From positions 186,001 to 250,000 of the forward strand of contig JAGHVH010000010.1 in NCBI GenBank assembly GCA_018064455.1: a DNA stretch of 64,000 nucleotides, read 5' to 3'. Numbering within the stretch: position 1 is the stretch's first letter; each line of letters opens with the position of its first letter. Below the pieces are notes generated by a model. It made no database searches and was not told the origin of the DNA. It saw only the letters and a list, made by a program, of their open reading frames with translations. Of the stretch, positions 18,989 through 27,758 are shown one piece after another. Both the position numbers and the translations under genes were made by a program. Source of the stretch: Candidatus Limimonas egerieequi. GTDB taxonomy: Bacteria; Bacillota; Clostridia; Oscillospirales; Acutalibacteraceae.

Positions 18989-18997
18989 ATTATAACA
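18989..18997 (-). promoter_or_regulatory. Extended -10 promoter of the oxidoreductase operon
   Basis: The minus strand reads TGTTATAAT, a perfect -10 box with the TG extension, 35 bases before the start codon. The -35 position (19012-19017, ATATCT) is poor, as is common for extended -10 promoters. Confidence 0.65.
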
Positions 18998-19056
18998 TAA
19001 CCATCTAAGTTAGATATAGTAATAATATATGAATTTATCAAACCATTTTTAGGCAT

Positions 19057-19085
19057 AAAAAAAGACCAAGTCATACGACTTGGTC
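19057..19085 (-). terminator. Terminator after tRNA-Leu(GAG)
   Basis: The stem GACCAAGTC/GACTTGGTC (19064-19085) with loop GTAT is followed on the minus strand by seven T residues. It starts four bases after the tRNA 3' end. Confidence 0.92.
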
Positions 19086-19088
19086 CTT

Positions 19089-19173
19089 TGGTGCGAGAGA
19101 CGGGACTTGAACCCGTACGAGTCGCCCCACACGCCCCTCAAACGTGCGCGTCTGCCGATTCCGCCACTCTCGC
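19089..19173 (-). tRNA. tRNA-Leu (anticodon GAG)
   Basis: This is an 85-base class II tRNA with encoded CCA. The acceptor arms GCGAGAG and CTCTCGC pair fully. The D arm carries the Leu-type GAATCGGCAGAC. The anticodon stem CACGT/GCGTG encloses TTGAGGG, giving GAG (reads CUC and CUU). A long variable arm and the T loop TTCAAGT follow. Confidence 0.96.
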
Positions 19174-19212
19174 ATGCTACGCACGGAGTATTCCCCTCAC
19201 GCAACATTACGT

Positions 19213-19241
19213 ATTATAGCAAAGCGTTTTTGCCTTGTCAA
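19213..19241 (-). promoter_or_regulatory. Consensus promoter of tRNA-Leu(GAG)
   Basis: On the minus strand a perfect TTGACA (19236-19241) and a perfect TATAAT (19213-19218) are 17 bases apart, about 40 bases before the tRNA. This is the strongest sigma-A-type promoter seen in the window. Confidence 0.92.
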
Positions 19242-19267
19242 CAACTTTTTGCCTTTTAATTATAAAA

Positions 19268-21352
19268 TTAATCATAATACTGCTCACGGCGCCTCTTTTT
19301 GATTATTCTATAGACTCCGTAGCCGGCAAACACAAGCGCGAACACGCCAAGTCCGATGTAAGTTGAGATATTTGAATTACCATCAACTTTAAGATCAGAC
19401 CAATAGTTTGTCATAAGAGACTGAACATCATTTGGCATGTTGTGGAAGTATTGATAGTTCTCAATAAGTGAATCATCTGGATAGATGATTTCATCACCCT
19501 GAAGGCTGTACTCATCAAGATCACGAACGATTACATTTGGAGTCGCATAGCAGATATATTCTGCATTTGCGAGTGCCACCTCTGGCTCCTCCATAAAGTT
19601 GATATAGAGTTCCGCTGCGCCCTTGTTTTGCGTAGTTGTTGGGATACACATCGAGTCAACAAAGACGTTAGCGCCCTCCTTTGGATAAGCAACGTCAAGG
19701 TCCTCGTTATTGTCCATCATAGTAACTATATCGCCAATGTAATAAGGCGCCACTGCAGCATCTCCGCTTTCCATAATATTGAACACTTCGTCCATTACAT
19801 ATGAGCGAACAACTGACTTTTGCTCAAGAAGCTTATCATAGGCAAGAGCCCAATCAGATGGATTGGTTGAGTTATAATCCTGGCCAAGGAGCGACTGAGC
19901 AATAGCAAAGCCATCACGTGGGTTGTTAAACATAAGGATTTGGCCCTGATAATTCTCATCCCAAAGGATGCTCCAACTATCAGGCTTTTCCTTAACCATT
20001 TTTGTATTATAAACAAGGCCAACGTAGCCTACGTTGTATGCAACTGTGTACTCGTTTGATACATCAAAATAGAGGCCCTTGTACTTCTCATCGATGTACT
20101 TAAAGTTTGGTATGTTCTTCATATCAAGCTTTAAGAGGAGCCCCTCTTTTACCATACGCTCAATCATATAGTCAGATGGAATAATAACGTCGTAGTTAGC
20201 ACCACCAGACTTTATCTTAGCATACATATCCTCATTACTATCAAAGTTGGTATAGTTAACTTTGATACCAGTGAGTTCCTCAAAATATGCGTTTACATCA
20301 AGTGAGTCCTCTGCACCATCAGAGATATACTCGCCCCAGTTATATACATTGAGAGTTGTGCCCCTATACGGATTGTTGGCGTAGTAATCCTTGTCGATTT
20401 TGTAATCATCAAGGCTGTATGCGAAGGCTGGTACTGCGAAAGCAGAAAGCATAACAACTATTGCAACAGCAGAAAGTACTACCTTTGGTAGTGCGTTTCC
20501 TGCATTGCTTGCAACCTTGTTAAGACTTGCCTTTTCGCGTCTGAGCCTACGCTTTTCGCGCAGGTCTTCGTCCTGCGCAACGTTTGTAAGAACGAGAAGC
20601 AAAAGCACTGTTACAAAGATAATAGCTGAAAGAGCATACATATCTGGTGTTACGCGCTTTTTAGTCATTGAGTAAATCCTAATTGGAAGTGTCTGGAACT
20701 CAGGGCCACTTACAAAATAAGAAATTACGAAGTCATCAAGAGAGAGCGTAAACGCCATAATAAAGGCAGCGAGTATCTCCGACTTGATGTAAGGCAATGT
20801 TACCTTGAAAAAGGCCTGTACAGGCGTACAGCCAAGATCACAGGCAGCCTCAGTCAAATACTTGTCCATAGACCTAAATCTTGGCAAGATGTTGAGTATA
20901 ACATAAGGCAACTCAAAGGTAATATGCGCAAGAAGCATAGTTGCAAATCCCAATACGCCTGATATTTTGAGTATGGTTCCTATGAATACGAAAAGAAGCA
21001 TCATAGAGATACCAGTTACGATATCAGGATTCATCATTGGGATGTTAGTAACTGTCATTACAGACTTCTTATACCAACGTGTCTTGGAATAGTAAAGACC
21101 AGTTGATGCAATAGTACCAAGGACTGTTGAAATGATTGATGAGATAATAGCGAGCACCAAAGTATTTTTAAGTGCTGTTATTGTTGCAGCATCATGGAAC
21201 AGTTCCCTGTACCAATGGAAAGAAAATCCTGTGAACACACTAGTGCTATTTGATGAGTTGAATGAATAGAACACCAAAACAGCAATAGGAATGTATAGCA
21301 AGATAAAGATGAGAATCATATAGATTCTAGGAAGTGTTTTAAGCTTTCTCAT
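19268..21352 (-). CDS. potCD: Polyamine ABC transporter permease-substrate-binding fusion (PotC-PotD)
   Basis: The first ~265 residues are a six-helix PotC permease with the EAA-type loop EAACDLGCTPVQAFFKVTLP. A basic linker and another hydrophobic segment (LSAVAIVVMLSAFAVPAFA, ~300) lead into a ~330-residue PotD spermidine/putrescine-binding domain that starts LNVYNWGEYI. A final helix (YIGLGVFALVFAGYGVYRII) and a basic tail anchor the C-terminus. The binding domain is thus tethered outside the membrane on both sides instead of being a free lipoprotein. The start overlaps potB by four bases. No terminator is visible before the following tRNA unit. Confidence 0.93.
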   Translation of the reverse strand: MRKLKTLPRIYMILIFILLYIPIAVLVFYSFNSSNSTSVFTGFSFHWYRELFHDAATITALKNTLVLAIISSIISTVLGTIASTGLYYSKTRWYKKSVMTVTNIPMMNPDIVTGISMMLLFVFIGTILKISGVLGFATMLLAHITFELPYVILNILPRFRSMDKYLTEAACDLGCTPVQAFFKVTLPYIKSEILAAFIMAFTLSLDDFVISYFVSGPEFQTLPIRIYSMTKKRVTPDMYALSAIIFVTVLLLLVLTNVAQDEDLREKRRLRREKASLNKVASNAGNALPKVVLSAVAIVVMLSAFAVPAFAYSLDDYKIDKDYYANNPYRGTTLNVYNWGEYISDGAEDSLDVNAYFEELTGIKVNYTNFDSNEDMYAKIKSGGANYDVIIPSDYMIERMVKEGLLLKLDMKNIPNFKYIDEKYKGLYFDVSNEYTVAYNVGYVGLVYNTKMVKEKPDSWSILWDENYQGQILMFNNPRDGFAIAQSLLGQDYNSTNPSDWALAYDKLLEQKSVVRSYVMDEVFNIMESGDAAVAPYYIGDIVTMMDNNEDLDVAYPKEGANVFVDSMCIPTTTQNKGAAELYINFMEEPEVALANAEYICYATPNVIVRDLDEYSLQGDEIIYPDDSLIENYQYFHNMPNDVQSLMTNYWSDLKVDGNSNISTYIGLGVFALVFAGYGVYRIIKKRRREQYYD

Positions 21353-22167
21353 GCTACTACACCTCCCTCATCTGTGTCTCCAAACCTGTTCATTACTGCA
21401 AGACAGATAAGGATGAAGACCATCAAAAGAAGTGATATTGCCGCACCAAGGTTGTAGTTATAAGCTGTCTGGAACTGCATTTCAATTACGTCACCGATAA
21501 GTGTGTACTTACCGCCACCGAGTTTCTGGCTTATGTAGAAAGTTGATACTGATGGTACAAATACCATAGTTACACCTGATACGATGCCAGAACGTGTGAG
21601 TGGAATCATAACGTCCTTGAGTGTCTGGAAGCCGGTGGCTCCAAGGTCACGTGCAGCCTCAATAAGCTTGTAGTCAAGCTTGGTCATAGCTGTATAAAGT
21701 GGGATTACCATAAATGGCAAATAGTCATAGACCATACCAAAGATAACAGCACCACTTGTGTTAATCATATGAATTGGGTGAAGTCCGATAGATGTCAGGA
21801 TAGTGTTGATAATACCCGAATCCTCAAAGAGCACCATAATCGCATAGGTACGAAGAAGGAAGTTCATCCACATCGGTACCATTACAAGCATAATGAGTAT
21901 CTTTTGACTCGAAGCCTTGGACTTTGAAATAAAGTATGCGAGCGGGTATGCGATAACAAGACAGATTAAAGTTGCAATAATTCCAAAGTAGATAGAACGT
22001 GCAATTGTATCTGTATATATCGAGAGACCCGATATGTTTGCAAATGTGAAGTTACCATTTGCATCTGTTAAGGCATAGAAAGCAACTATGCAAAGAGGTG
22101 CTAGGATGAATACCAAGCACCAAAGCGCATATGGAGCAGAAATGCCATTATACGTTTTGTTATTCAT
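21349..22167 (-). CDS. potB: Spermidine/putrescine ABC transporter permease PotB
   Basis: This six-helix inner permease of 272 residues has the EAA-type loop [20 protein letters not shown], which contacts the ATPase. It pairs with the PotC half of the downstream fusion to form the membrane channel. Its start overlaps potA by eight bases and its end overlaps potCD by four, so the three genes are translated together. Confidence 0.93.
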   Translation of the reverse strand: MNNKTYNGISAPYALWCLVFILAPLCIVAFYALTDANGNFTFANISGLSIYTDTIARSIYFGIIATLICLVIAYPLAYFISKSKASSQKILIMLVMVPMWMNFLLRTYAIMVLFEDSGIINTILTSIGLHPIHMINTSGAVIFGMVYDYLPFMVIPLYTAMTKLDYKLIEAARDLGATGFQTLKDVMIPLTRSGIVSGVTMVFVPSVSTFYISQKLGGGKYTLIGDVIEMQFQTAYNYNLGAAISLLLMVFILICLAVMNRFGDTDEGGVVA

Positions 22168-23305
22168 CCTCTGTTTCCTCTACGTCTACAAGAATCTCAT
22201 CGACATCACTGATGTGGTCCATCTCGTCAGAGAAGCTTGAATAGTCACCATAGCGTCCAGAATACTTGGACTTTTTCATTACGTGTATTTCATCTGGCTT
22301 GATTAAAAGGCCTATCTTGTCTCCTACTGCGCTGTAGTCAGTAGTCTGAATCATCCATTTAAAGCCACCGATATCAACGATGATCTCATAGTGAACACCC
22401 TTGAAAGTTACGTTTGTTACAACGCCAGAAATCATACCCTTTTCTGGTGTTGTGATATCAACGTCCTCAGGTCTTATTACAACGTCAACAAGTTCATCCT
22501 CGGAGAATCCCTTGTCTACGCACTTAAATACGTGACCTGAAAACTCAATAGCGAAGTCCTTTTTCATAACACCGTCAAGGATGTTAGACTCGCCGATAAA
22601 GTCAGCAACAAATGCGTTTGCTGGTTCGTTATATATATCAGTTGGAGAACCTATATGCTGGATTTCGCCCTTGTCCATAACAACGATTGTATCAGACATA
22701 GAAAGGGCTTCTTCCTGATCATGAGTTACATAGATAAATGTGATACCAAGACGCTTTTGAATCTTTTTAAGTTCAACCTGCATGTCCTTGCGGAGCTTTA
22801 AGTCGAGCGCGCCAAGAGGCTCGTCGAGGAGCAACACGCGTGGGTCAACCGCAAGTGCACGAGCGATTGCGATACGCTGTTGCTGACCGCCAGAGAGCGA
22901 GTCGATAGAGCGTCGATTGAAACCTTTCAAATCGACGAGTTCGAGCATCTCCTCTACCTTTTGCTTAATGTCGCGCTCTGGCATCTTGCGAAGGCGCAAG
23001 CCGAACGCTACGTTGTCATACACATTAAGGTGTGGGAACAACGCATAACGCTGAAAAATGGTGTTCACCTGTCTCTCATGAGCGGGAACACCATTGATGC
23101 ATTTATCTTCAAAGATAACTTCTCCCGCGTCCGGCTCTTGGAAACCTGCAATAATTCTAAGGGTAGTCGTCTTACCACAGCCCGAAGGGCCGAGTAACGT
23201 GACAAACTCCCCATCTCGAATTTTCAGATTTAAATCCTTTAGAACCGGCTCGCCGTCAAAAGCTACCGATATGTTTTTTAACTCAATAATAACGTTCTTT
23301 TCCAA
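22160..23305 (-). CDS. potA: Spermidine/putrescine ABC transporter ATPase PotA
   Basis: It powers polyamine import. Walker A is [10 protein letters not shown] (~38-47), the signature is [15 protein letters not shown], and Walker B is VLLLDEP followed by the conserved His of VTHDQEEAL. The C-terminal ~130 residues form the TOBE-like regulatory domain usual in PotA/MalK-type ATPases, with an acidic tail. The 381 residues are standard. It lies 19 bases after the cytidylate-kinase-like gene. Confidence 0.95.
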   Translation of the reverse strand: MEKNVIIELKNISVAFDGEPVLKDLNLKIRDGEFVTLLGPSGCGKTTTLRIIAGFQEPDAGEVIFEDKCINGVPAHERQVNTIFQRYALFPHLNVYDNVAFGLRLRKMPERDIKQKVEEMLELVDLKGFNRRSIDSLSGGQQQRIAIARALAVDPRVLLLDEPLGALDLKLRKDMQVELKKIQKRLGITFIYVTHDQEEALSMSDTIVVMDKGEIQHIGSPTDIYNEPANAFVADFIGESNILDGVMKKDFAIEFSGHVFKCVDKGFSEDELVDVVIRPEDVDITTPEKGMISGVVTNVTFKGVHYEIIVDIGGFKWMIQTTDYSAVGDKIGLLIKPDEIHVMKKSKYSGRYGDYSSFSDEMDHISDVDEILVDVEETEDE

Positions 23306-23324
23306 CTATGCACTTCCTCTCGGG

Positions 23325-23945
23325 TTATTCACATTCCTCAGTACAATGTGCTTCCTTCCAATCTTCAACGTATTGAAGAATAAGTTTTGCAGCGCCATCA
23401 ACGCCAATCTCTGACGAATTGACACAGAGATCATACTCATTGGCAACGCCCCATTTAAGACCAGTGTAGTACTCGTGATAAGCACCACGCTTTTTGTCTT
23501 TCTTTTTAACTATTTTAGCAGCCTCTTCTAAATCAACATTTTCCATCTCAGCAATACGCTGAGCCTTTGTATCATCATCAGCTGTTATAAATATACGAAT
23601 CAAATTTGGGAAATCACGAAGAACCCACTCTGCGCAACGTCCTACAATAATGAGTGACTCGCCTGTCTCAGCAAGTTCACGCTCATAATCAAATACCATC
23701 TCAGCAACGATGTCCTCCATTGAATTGGAGTAACCACGACGCTGTCTTGTAATAAATAAATTACGTTTTTTCTCATCGTGCTCACGGACAAATTTTGGAT
23801 CAACGCCGTGATTTATTGACATCTGTCGGAAGAAGTCTCTATCAAGAACTGGAAGTTCTAACTCCTCGCCAACCTTTTCGGCGATTAAATGACCTAAACT
23901 ACCATATTCACGGCCAATAGTGATAATAATCTGTTTATCTTGCAT
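23325..23945 (-). CDS. Cytidylate kinase-like protein
   Basis: A 206-residue P-loop-type protein of the cytidylate-kinase-like family (Cytidylate_kin2). It begins IIITIGREYGSLGHLIAEKV, where the nucleotide loop is GREYGSLGH rather than a classical GxxGxGKS. It has the conserved DRDFFRQM, the GRCAEWVLRD segment and the lid-like KKKDKKRGAYHEYYTG. These proteins are common in gut Clostridia and their substrate is not established; the true CMP kinase is a different protein. It lies between the transporter gene and potA with gaps of 22 and 19 bases. Confidence 0.82.
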   Translation of the reverse strand: MQDKQIIITIGREYGSLGHLIAEKVGEELELPVLDRDFFRQMSINHGVDPKFVREHDEKKRNLFITRQRRGYSNSMEDIVAEMVFDYERELAETGESLIIVGRCAEWVLRDFPNLIRIFITADDDTKAQRIAEMENVDLEEAAKIVKKKDKKRGAYHEYYTGLKWGVANEYDLCVNSSEIGVDGAAKLILQYVEDWKEAHCTEECE

Positions 23946-23967
23946 TGTATGAAACTCCTTTCCTAGA

Positions 23968-25332
23968 TTAAGCGTACTTTACGAAAAGTGAAAGCATGCA
24001 AATAGTGATTACTATTACTGTTGCAGGTGCATTGTACTTGCAGTACTTGCCCCAGCCTACTGGGTGACCAGCCTTTGCAATAAGGGATGTGCCAACAACG
24101 TTTGCTGATGCACCAATTGGTGTTGCACTACCACCGATGTCGGTGCCAAGTGCAAGTGTCCACGCGAGAGTCTCAAGTGGAACACCAGTTGATGCTGCCA
24201 TAGCCTGAATAACAGGAACCATAGTTGCAGCAAATGGGATGTTATCAACAAAGGCAGATAGTATTGCTGAAAGCCAGATAATAATGGCAATCATAACAAG
24301 TATATTACCGCCTGATACCTTACCAATGAAGTTTGCGACCAGAGCAAGACAGCCTGTCTCCTCAAGACCTGCTACTACAACAAAGAGGCCTACGAAAAAG
24401 AGAAGTGTCTTGTAGTCAACCTTTTTAAGAACAACCTTAACATCATCAAAGCCAAATGAAACAAGAAGGTTAATTATTGTAATAATAGTTGCAAATACAC
24501 CTATAGTTGCAACTGAAAGTTCTGTAATTGAGTGCGTTACAAGAAGTGCAACAATTGTAAGGAAGACAATTACTGAACCAATAAAACCCTTCTTATTTTT
24601 GATACAGTCAGCTGGATTTGGATAGACTATATCAGCAGGTCTGTCGAGTTCTGACTGCTTGAGTGGTTTTCTCATAACGATGAAGAAATAAAGCATTACC
24701 ACTATCAATGCAATACCTGCAATTGCACCAGTATTAGTAACAAAATCAAAGAATGAATAACCAAGAGCTGTACCAATGATGATATTTGGTGGGTCACCGC
24801 ACATTGTTGCAGAACCACCAAGGTTAGCACAGAAAATTTCGGCAAGTACAATTGGTACTGGATCGAACCTAAGTGTCTTGGCAAGTGTGATAGTAACAGC
24901 AGCAAGGAACATAATTACTGTGATGCTGTCAATAAACATCGCAAGGAATGCAGACATTGCCATAAAGCAAACAAGGAGTGCAACTGTCTTGTAATTTACA
25001 AGTTTTGCAATCTTGAGGCAGAGCCATTCAAAAAATCCTGAGTGTCCCATACCCTCAACCATTACAGTCATACCTGCAATGAATATAATTGTAGCCCAGT
25101 TGATACCGAAGGATTCCTCTCCTCCGCCATACCAAAAGCCCAAAGTTACAAGTGCTTTTAAATTCAAAGTTTTAATAATGGCATCTACTGAATGCATACA
25201 GATGCCAAATACAACAACCATTGTTGCAAGACCAGCAACCAAGGTTGTAATATGACGTTCCAAAACCTCAGTTATAATCGCACCAAACATAAGCAAGAAA
25301 ATTACGATGGCGCAAATCTTTGCAGCTAACAT
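23968..25332 (-). CDS. ArsB/NhaD-type ion transporter
   Basis: A 454-residue membrane protein of the ion-transporter superfamily (CitMHS/ArsB/NhaD, Pfam PF03600-like). It has about 11-12 hydrophobic helices and two pseudo-symmetric motifs, ANLGGSATMCGDPPNIIIG and DIGGSATPIGASANVVG, which are the signature re-entrant loops. Members export Na+ (NhaD) or arsenite (ArsB), or carry dicarboxylates. No arsenic genes are near, so Na+/H+ exchange or an organic anion is more likely. It is first in an operon with the cytidylate-kinase-like and pot genes and has its own promoter. Confidence 0.85.
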   Translation of the reverse strand: MLAAKICAIVIFLLMFGAIITEVLERHITTLVAGLATMVVVFGICMHSVDAIIKTLNLKALVTLGFWYGGGEESFGINWATIIFIAGMTVMVEGMGHSGFFEWLCLKIAKLVNYKTVALLVCFMAMSAFLAMFIDSITVIMFLAAVTITLAKTLRFDPVPIVLAEIFCANLGGSATMCGDPPNIIIGTALGYSFFDFVTNTGAIAGIALIVVMLYFFIVMRKPLKQSELDRPADIVYPNPADCIKNKKGFIGSVIVFLTIVALLVTHSITELSVATIGVFATIITIINLLVSFGFDDVKVVLKKVDYKTLLFFVGLFVVVAGLEETGCLALVANFIGKVSGGNILVMIAIIIWLSAILSAFVDNIPFAATMVPVIQAMAASTGVPLETLAWTLALGTDIGGSATPIGASANVVGTSLIAKAGHPVGWGKYCKYNAPATVIVITICMLSLFVKYA

Positions 25333-25370
25333 TTTTAAAGCCCTCTTATTATAAATATATAATAATACGA

Positions 25371-25399
25371 ATTATATATCCTAAAACCTTCAATTTCAA
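25371..25399 (-). promoter_or_regulatory. Promoter of the transporter-pot operon
   Basis: Minus-strand TTGAAA (25394-25399), 17 bases and TATAAT (25371-25376). It is back to back with the plus-strand promoter at 25408-25436. Confidence 0.78.
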
Positions 25400-25407
25400 T
25401 AGATTTG

Positions 25408-25436
25408 TTGACAATAAATCAAATAAAATATAAAAT
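25408..25436 (+). promoter_or_regulatory. Promoter of the small zinc-ribbon gene
   Basis: A perfect TTGACA (25408-25413), 17 A-rich bases and TAAAAT (25431-25436), 33 bases before the start codon at 25469. Confidence 0.85.
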
Positions 25437-25468
25437 GATAAACGATGATTTTTTAAGGAGATAATTAT

Positions 25469-25759
25469 ATGAAAATCGCAGCAGACAATATTAAGGAATT
25501 TGGCACAACAGAAGCAATCATTTGTCCACGTTGTGGCAAAAACGTTTTTATGCAACTTTTAAAGGCAACAAATGGTGTTGGCGTATTAAATGTTCCTCTT
25601 CTTACATTTAACATTGACCTCTTCGCTATCTGCCCAGAGTGCAGTTCAATGTTTGCTGTAAACAACGACATAGCCAAGAAAATTGGTTCAAGCAACAAAA
25701 CTAACAAGTACTCAATGGTCAATGAGAAAAACATCACATTCCTCAAAGATTTAAAGTAA
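25469..25759 (+). CDS. Small zinc-ribbon protein of unknown function
   Basis: A 96-residue protein with two CxxC pairs, CPRCGKN (~20-24) and CPEC (~53-56), spaced for one zinc ribbon, and no membrane segment or signal peptide. It has its own consensus promoter, a strong ribosome site (AAGGAG eight bases before ATG) and its own terminator, so it is a genuine monocistronic gene. It sits next to a rubrerythrin gene on the opposite strand. No function is assigned. Confidence 0.85.
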   Translation: MKIAADNIKEFGTTEAIICPRCGKNVFMQLLKATNGVGVLNVPLLTFNIDLFAICPECSSMFAVNNDIAKKIGSSNKTNKYSMVNEKNITFLKDLK

Positions 25760-25770
25760 TAAGCATAACA

Positions 25771-25808
25771 AAAGGACGGTTGGATAATCCAACCGTCCTT
25801 TATTTTTT
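25771..25808. terminator. Bidirectional terminator between zinc-ribbon gene and rubrerythrin
   Basis: The long stem AAAGGACGGTTGGAT with its complement (25771-25801) has T residues on the plus side and A residues before it, so it can serve both convergent genes. Confidence 0.92.
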
Positions 25809-25810
25809 AC

Positions 25811-26392
25811 TTAGAAGTATCTCTTGAGCATACCCTCAAGTGCCTTGCCGTGACGAGCTTCGTCGCGTGCCATCTCATGAACTGTGTCATGGATTGCATC
25901 GAGGTTGTTCTTCTTAGCGCACATAGCGAGGTCGAACTTACCCTGTGTTGCGCCGTACTCGCAGTTAACTCTCCATGCGAGGTTGTCCTTGGTTGTAGCC
26001 TTCATATTTGGCTCAAGGTCTTCACCGAGGAGTTCTGCGAACTTAGCTGCATGCTCTGCCTCTTCGTAAGCTGCCTTTTCCCAATAAAGGCCGATTTCTG
26101 GATATCCTTCACGATGAGCAATACGAGCCATGCAAAGGTACATACCTACCTCAGAGCATTCGCCCTGGAAGTTAGCCATAAGCTGGTCGAAAATGTACTT
26201 CTTATCCTCATCAGAAATATCAGGATTGTTTTTAACTGTTTTAGCATAGATGCCATACTCATGCTCAGCAGCAAGCTTCATTTCGCCTTCTACTACTGTG
26301 AACTTCTCACCAGGAATACCGCAAGTTGGGCACTTCTCTGGTGGCTGGTCTCCTTCGTGAACATATCCACATACTGGACATACATACTTCAT
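25811..26392 (-). CDS. Reverse rubrerythrin (rubredoxin domain first)
   Basis: A 193-residue non-haem iron peroxidase that protects anaerobes from hydrogen peroxide and oxygen. A rubredoxin-like site with CPVCG and CPTCG is at residues 5-25. The four-helix ferritin-like di-iron domain follows, with ligands in GECSEVG, EEAEHAAK and DEARHGK. Domain order is reversed relative to classical rubrerythrin, as in Clostridium acetobutylicum revRbr. The start has GGAGG-type spacing to ATG. It follows the PIG-L gene by 26 bases and ends at the shared terminator. Confidence 0.93.
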   Translation of the reverse strand: MKYVCPVCGYVHEGDQPPEKCPTCGIPGEKFTVVEGEMKLAAEHEYGIYAKTVKNNPDISDEDKKYIFDQLMANFQGECSEVGMYLCMARIAHREGYPEIGLYWEKAAYEEAEHAAKFAELLGEDLEPNMKATTKDNLAWRVNCEYGATQGKFDLAMCAKKNNLDAIHDTVHEMARDEARHGKALEGMLKRYF

Positions 26393-26418
26393 AATGTTTT
26401 TCCTCCAAATATTAAAAA

Positions 26419-27747
26419 TTATTTTTTTGCGCCATGTTTTGGTTGATATTTTTTTGCTCTACGATTCTTATTATATACTCTTAAGGCGACAATTAAAAGT
26501 ATTACAAATACAACTGCGCCAAGAATAATATATATAATCTTTGTAAATATACTCGATGCTTTATTTTCCTTCTTTACAGTTGCTTTTGGCTTACTCTTTT
26601 CAGCCTCTTTGGCCTTTTCGGCTGCTATCCTTTCCTCTTCCTCGTGGATAGCTTTATACGATGTGATGTTCTCCATCATATCTTTGCCAGTGTCAGTGCC
26701 TACGCTTGTACGATAGAGTCCAAACTCATCACAACTGTACTTGTAGTCATCAGATACATAGAACCAACACCACTGTTGAGAAGCATGCTTTTTGTATGCT
26801 TCTTTTGCAACATCAAGTGCTGTCATTCCACCAAAGGAATCAAGTGGAACCTGTAAGTTTAGTTCCATTGCATTTTCTTTGTAAAGGTGGATATAAGTCT
26901 TTTTAACATCAAAAGTATTTGACTGTGCAAGTGTATCGACAGCCTCCGCTACAGCCTTTGCCATTACACGGTGTTGACCGTGACCATATTCGCCCTCAAA
27001 GTCCTGAGTGATAATAACTTGAGGCTTATATTTCGTGATATATCCCTTGAAAGTCTCAAGGACCTCATCATAGTTGCATGTCTTAAGTCCAGACTCAAGA
27101 TCCATTGAATATGCGTCCTTGACATCGCCAACTATTGGATAGTTGGTGAGACCCAAAGTCCACATAGCGTCAAGGCGCTCGTGTTCGCGGTGCTTTTCAG
27201 TTGCCAAGTGGTTGGTCATCACTGCAAGCTGGACATTCATGTCCGGATGGTTTGCAATGATGTCAACTATTGCACCGCCAAGGAAGAGCGACTCGTCATC
27301 TGCGTGAGCTGCAAAAGCGAGGACATCAACCTCATCCTGAGGTTTTTGCCACTTTTGCAAGTCCTTTGGCTCTTCGCCGTCGGCGAAGGCCTTGATAAAG
27401 CAGATTGACTGTGCCTCATCAAGCGTCATTGAAAATGACTTTGATGGGCTATCAAGTTTTACATATTGATGAAGGAAACCATCATCAATTGTTTTTGTGT
27501 CATCAAGTTTCCAAGCTGATGGAGCGGTTGACCAAACAATATAAGCCGATACCAAATCCTTGTCGCTTGTTATTTCAATCTTGCTACCCTTTGCAAAATC
27601 TGTTTTTGATGTGTAAGCAGTGTTGGTTACAACCTTTTGATACTCGGTAGCACCAACTTTTACTTTGATATCAGCCGCATTTGCAGGGAGCGCAAAAATT
27701 AGGCAAAGCAACAGAGAAAGCAAAAAGACAAGTGAAAACTTCTTCAT
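26419..27747 (-). CDS. Exported PIG-L family deacetylase with membrane anchor
   Basis: Residues 1-24 are a Sec signal peptide (ending PANAA). Residues ~25-135 form a beta-rich domain. The PIG-L/LmbE zinc deacetylase domain starts with AHADDE at 147-152, a variant of the usual PHPDDE, and has the downstream GHGQH zinc ligand. Near residue 405 comes a transmembrane helix (IIYIILGAVVFVILLIVAL) and a basic tail. The protein is thus held at the outer face of the membrane. Family members remove N-acetyl groups from GlcNAc conjugates. The substrate here is unknown; a cell-wall or surface glycan is plausible. It follows tyrS by 11 bases. Confidence 0.88.
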   Translation of the reverse strand: MKKFSLVFLLSLLLCLIFALPANAADIKVKVGATEYQKVVTNTAYTSKTDFAKGSKIEITSDKDLVSAYIVWSTAPSAWKLDDTKTIDDGFLHQYVKLDSPSKSFSMTLDEAQSICFIKAFADGEEPKDLQKWQKPQDEVDVLAFAAHADDESLFLGGAIVDIIANHPDMNVQLAVMTNHLATEKHREHERLDAMWTLGLTNYPIVGDVKDAYSMDLESGLKTCNYDEVLETFKGYITKYKPQVIITQDFEGEYGHGQHRVMAKAVAEAVDTLAQSNTFDVKKTYIHLYKENAMELNLQVPLDSFGGMTALDVAKEAYKKHASQQWCWFYVSDDYKYSCDEFGLYRTSVGTDTGKDMMENITSYKAIHEEEERIAAEKAKEAEKSKPKATVKKENKASSIFTKIIYIILGAVVFVILLIVALRVYNKNRRAKKYQPKHGAKK

Positions 27748-27758
27748 AAAATCATCCC

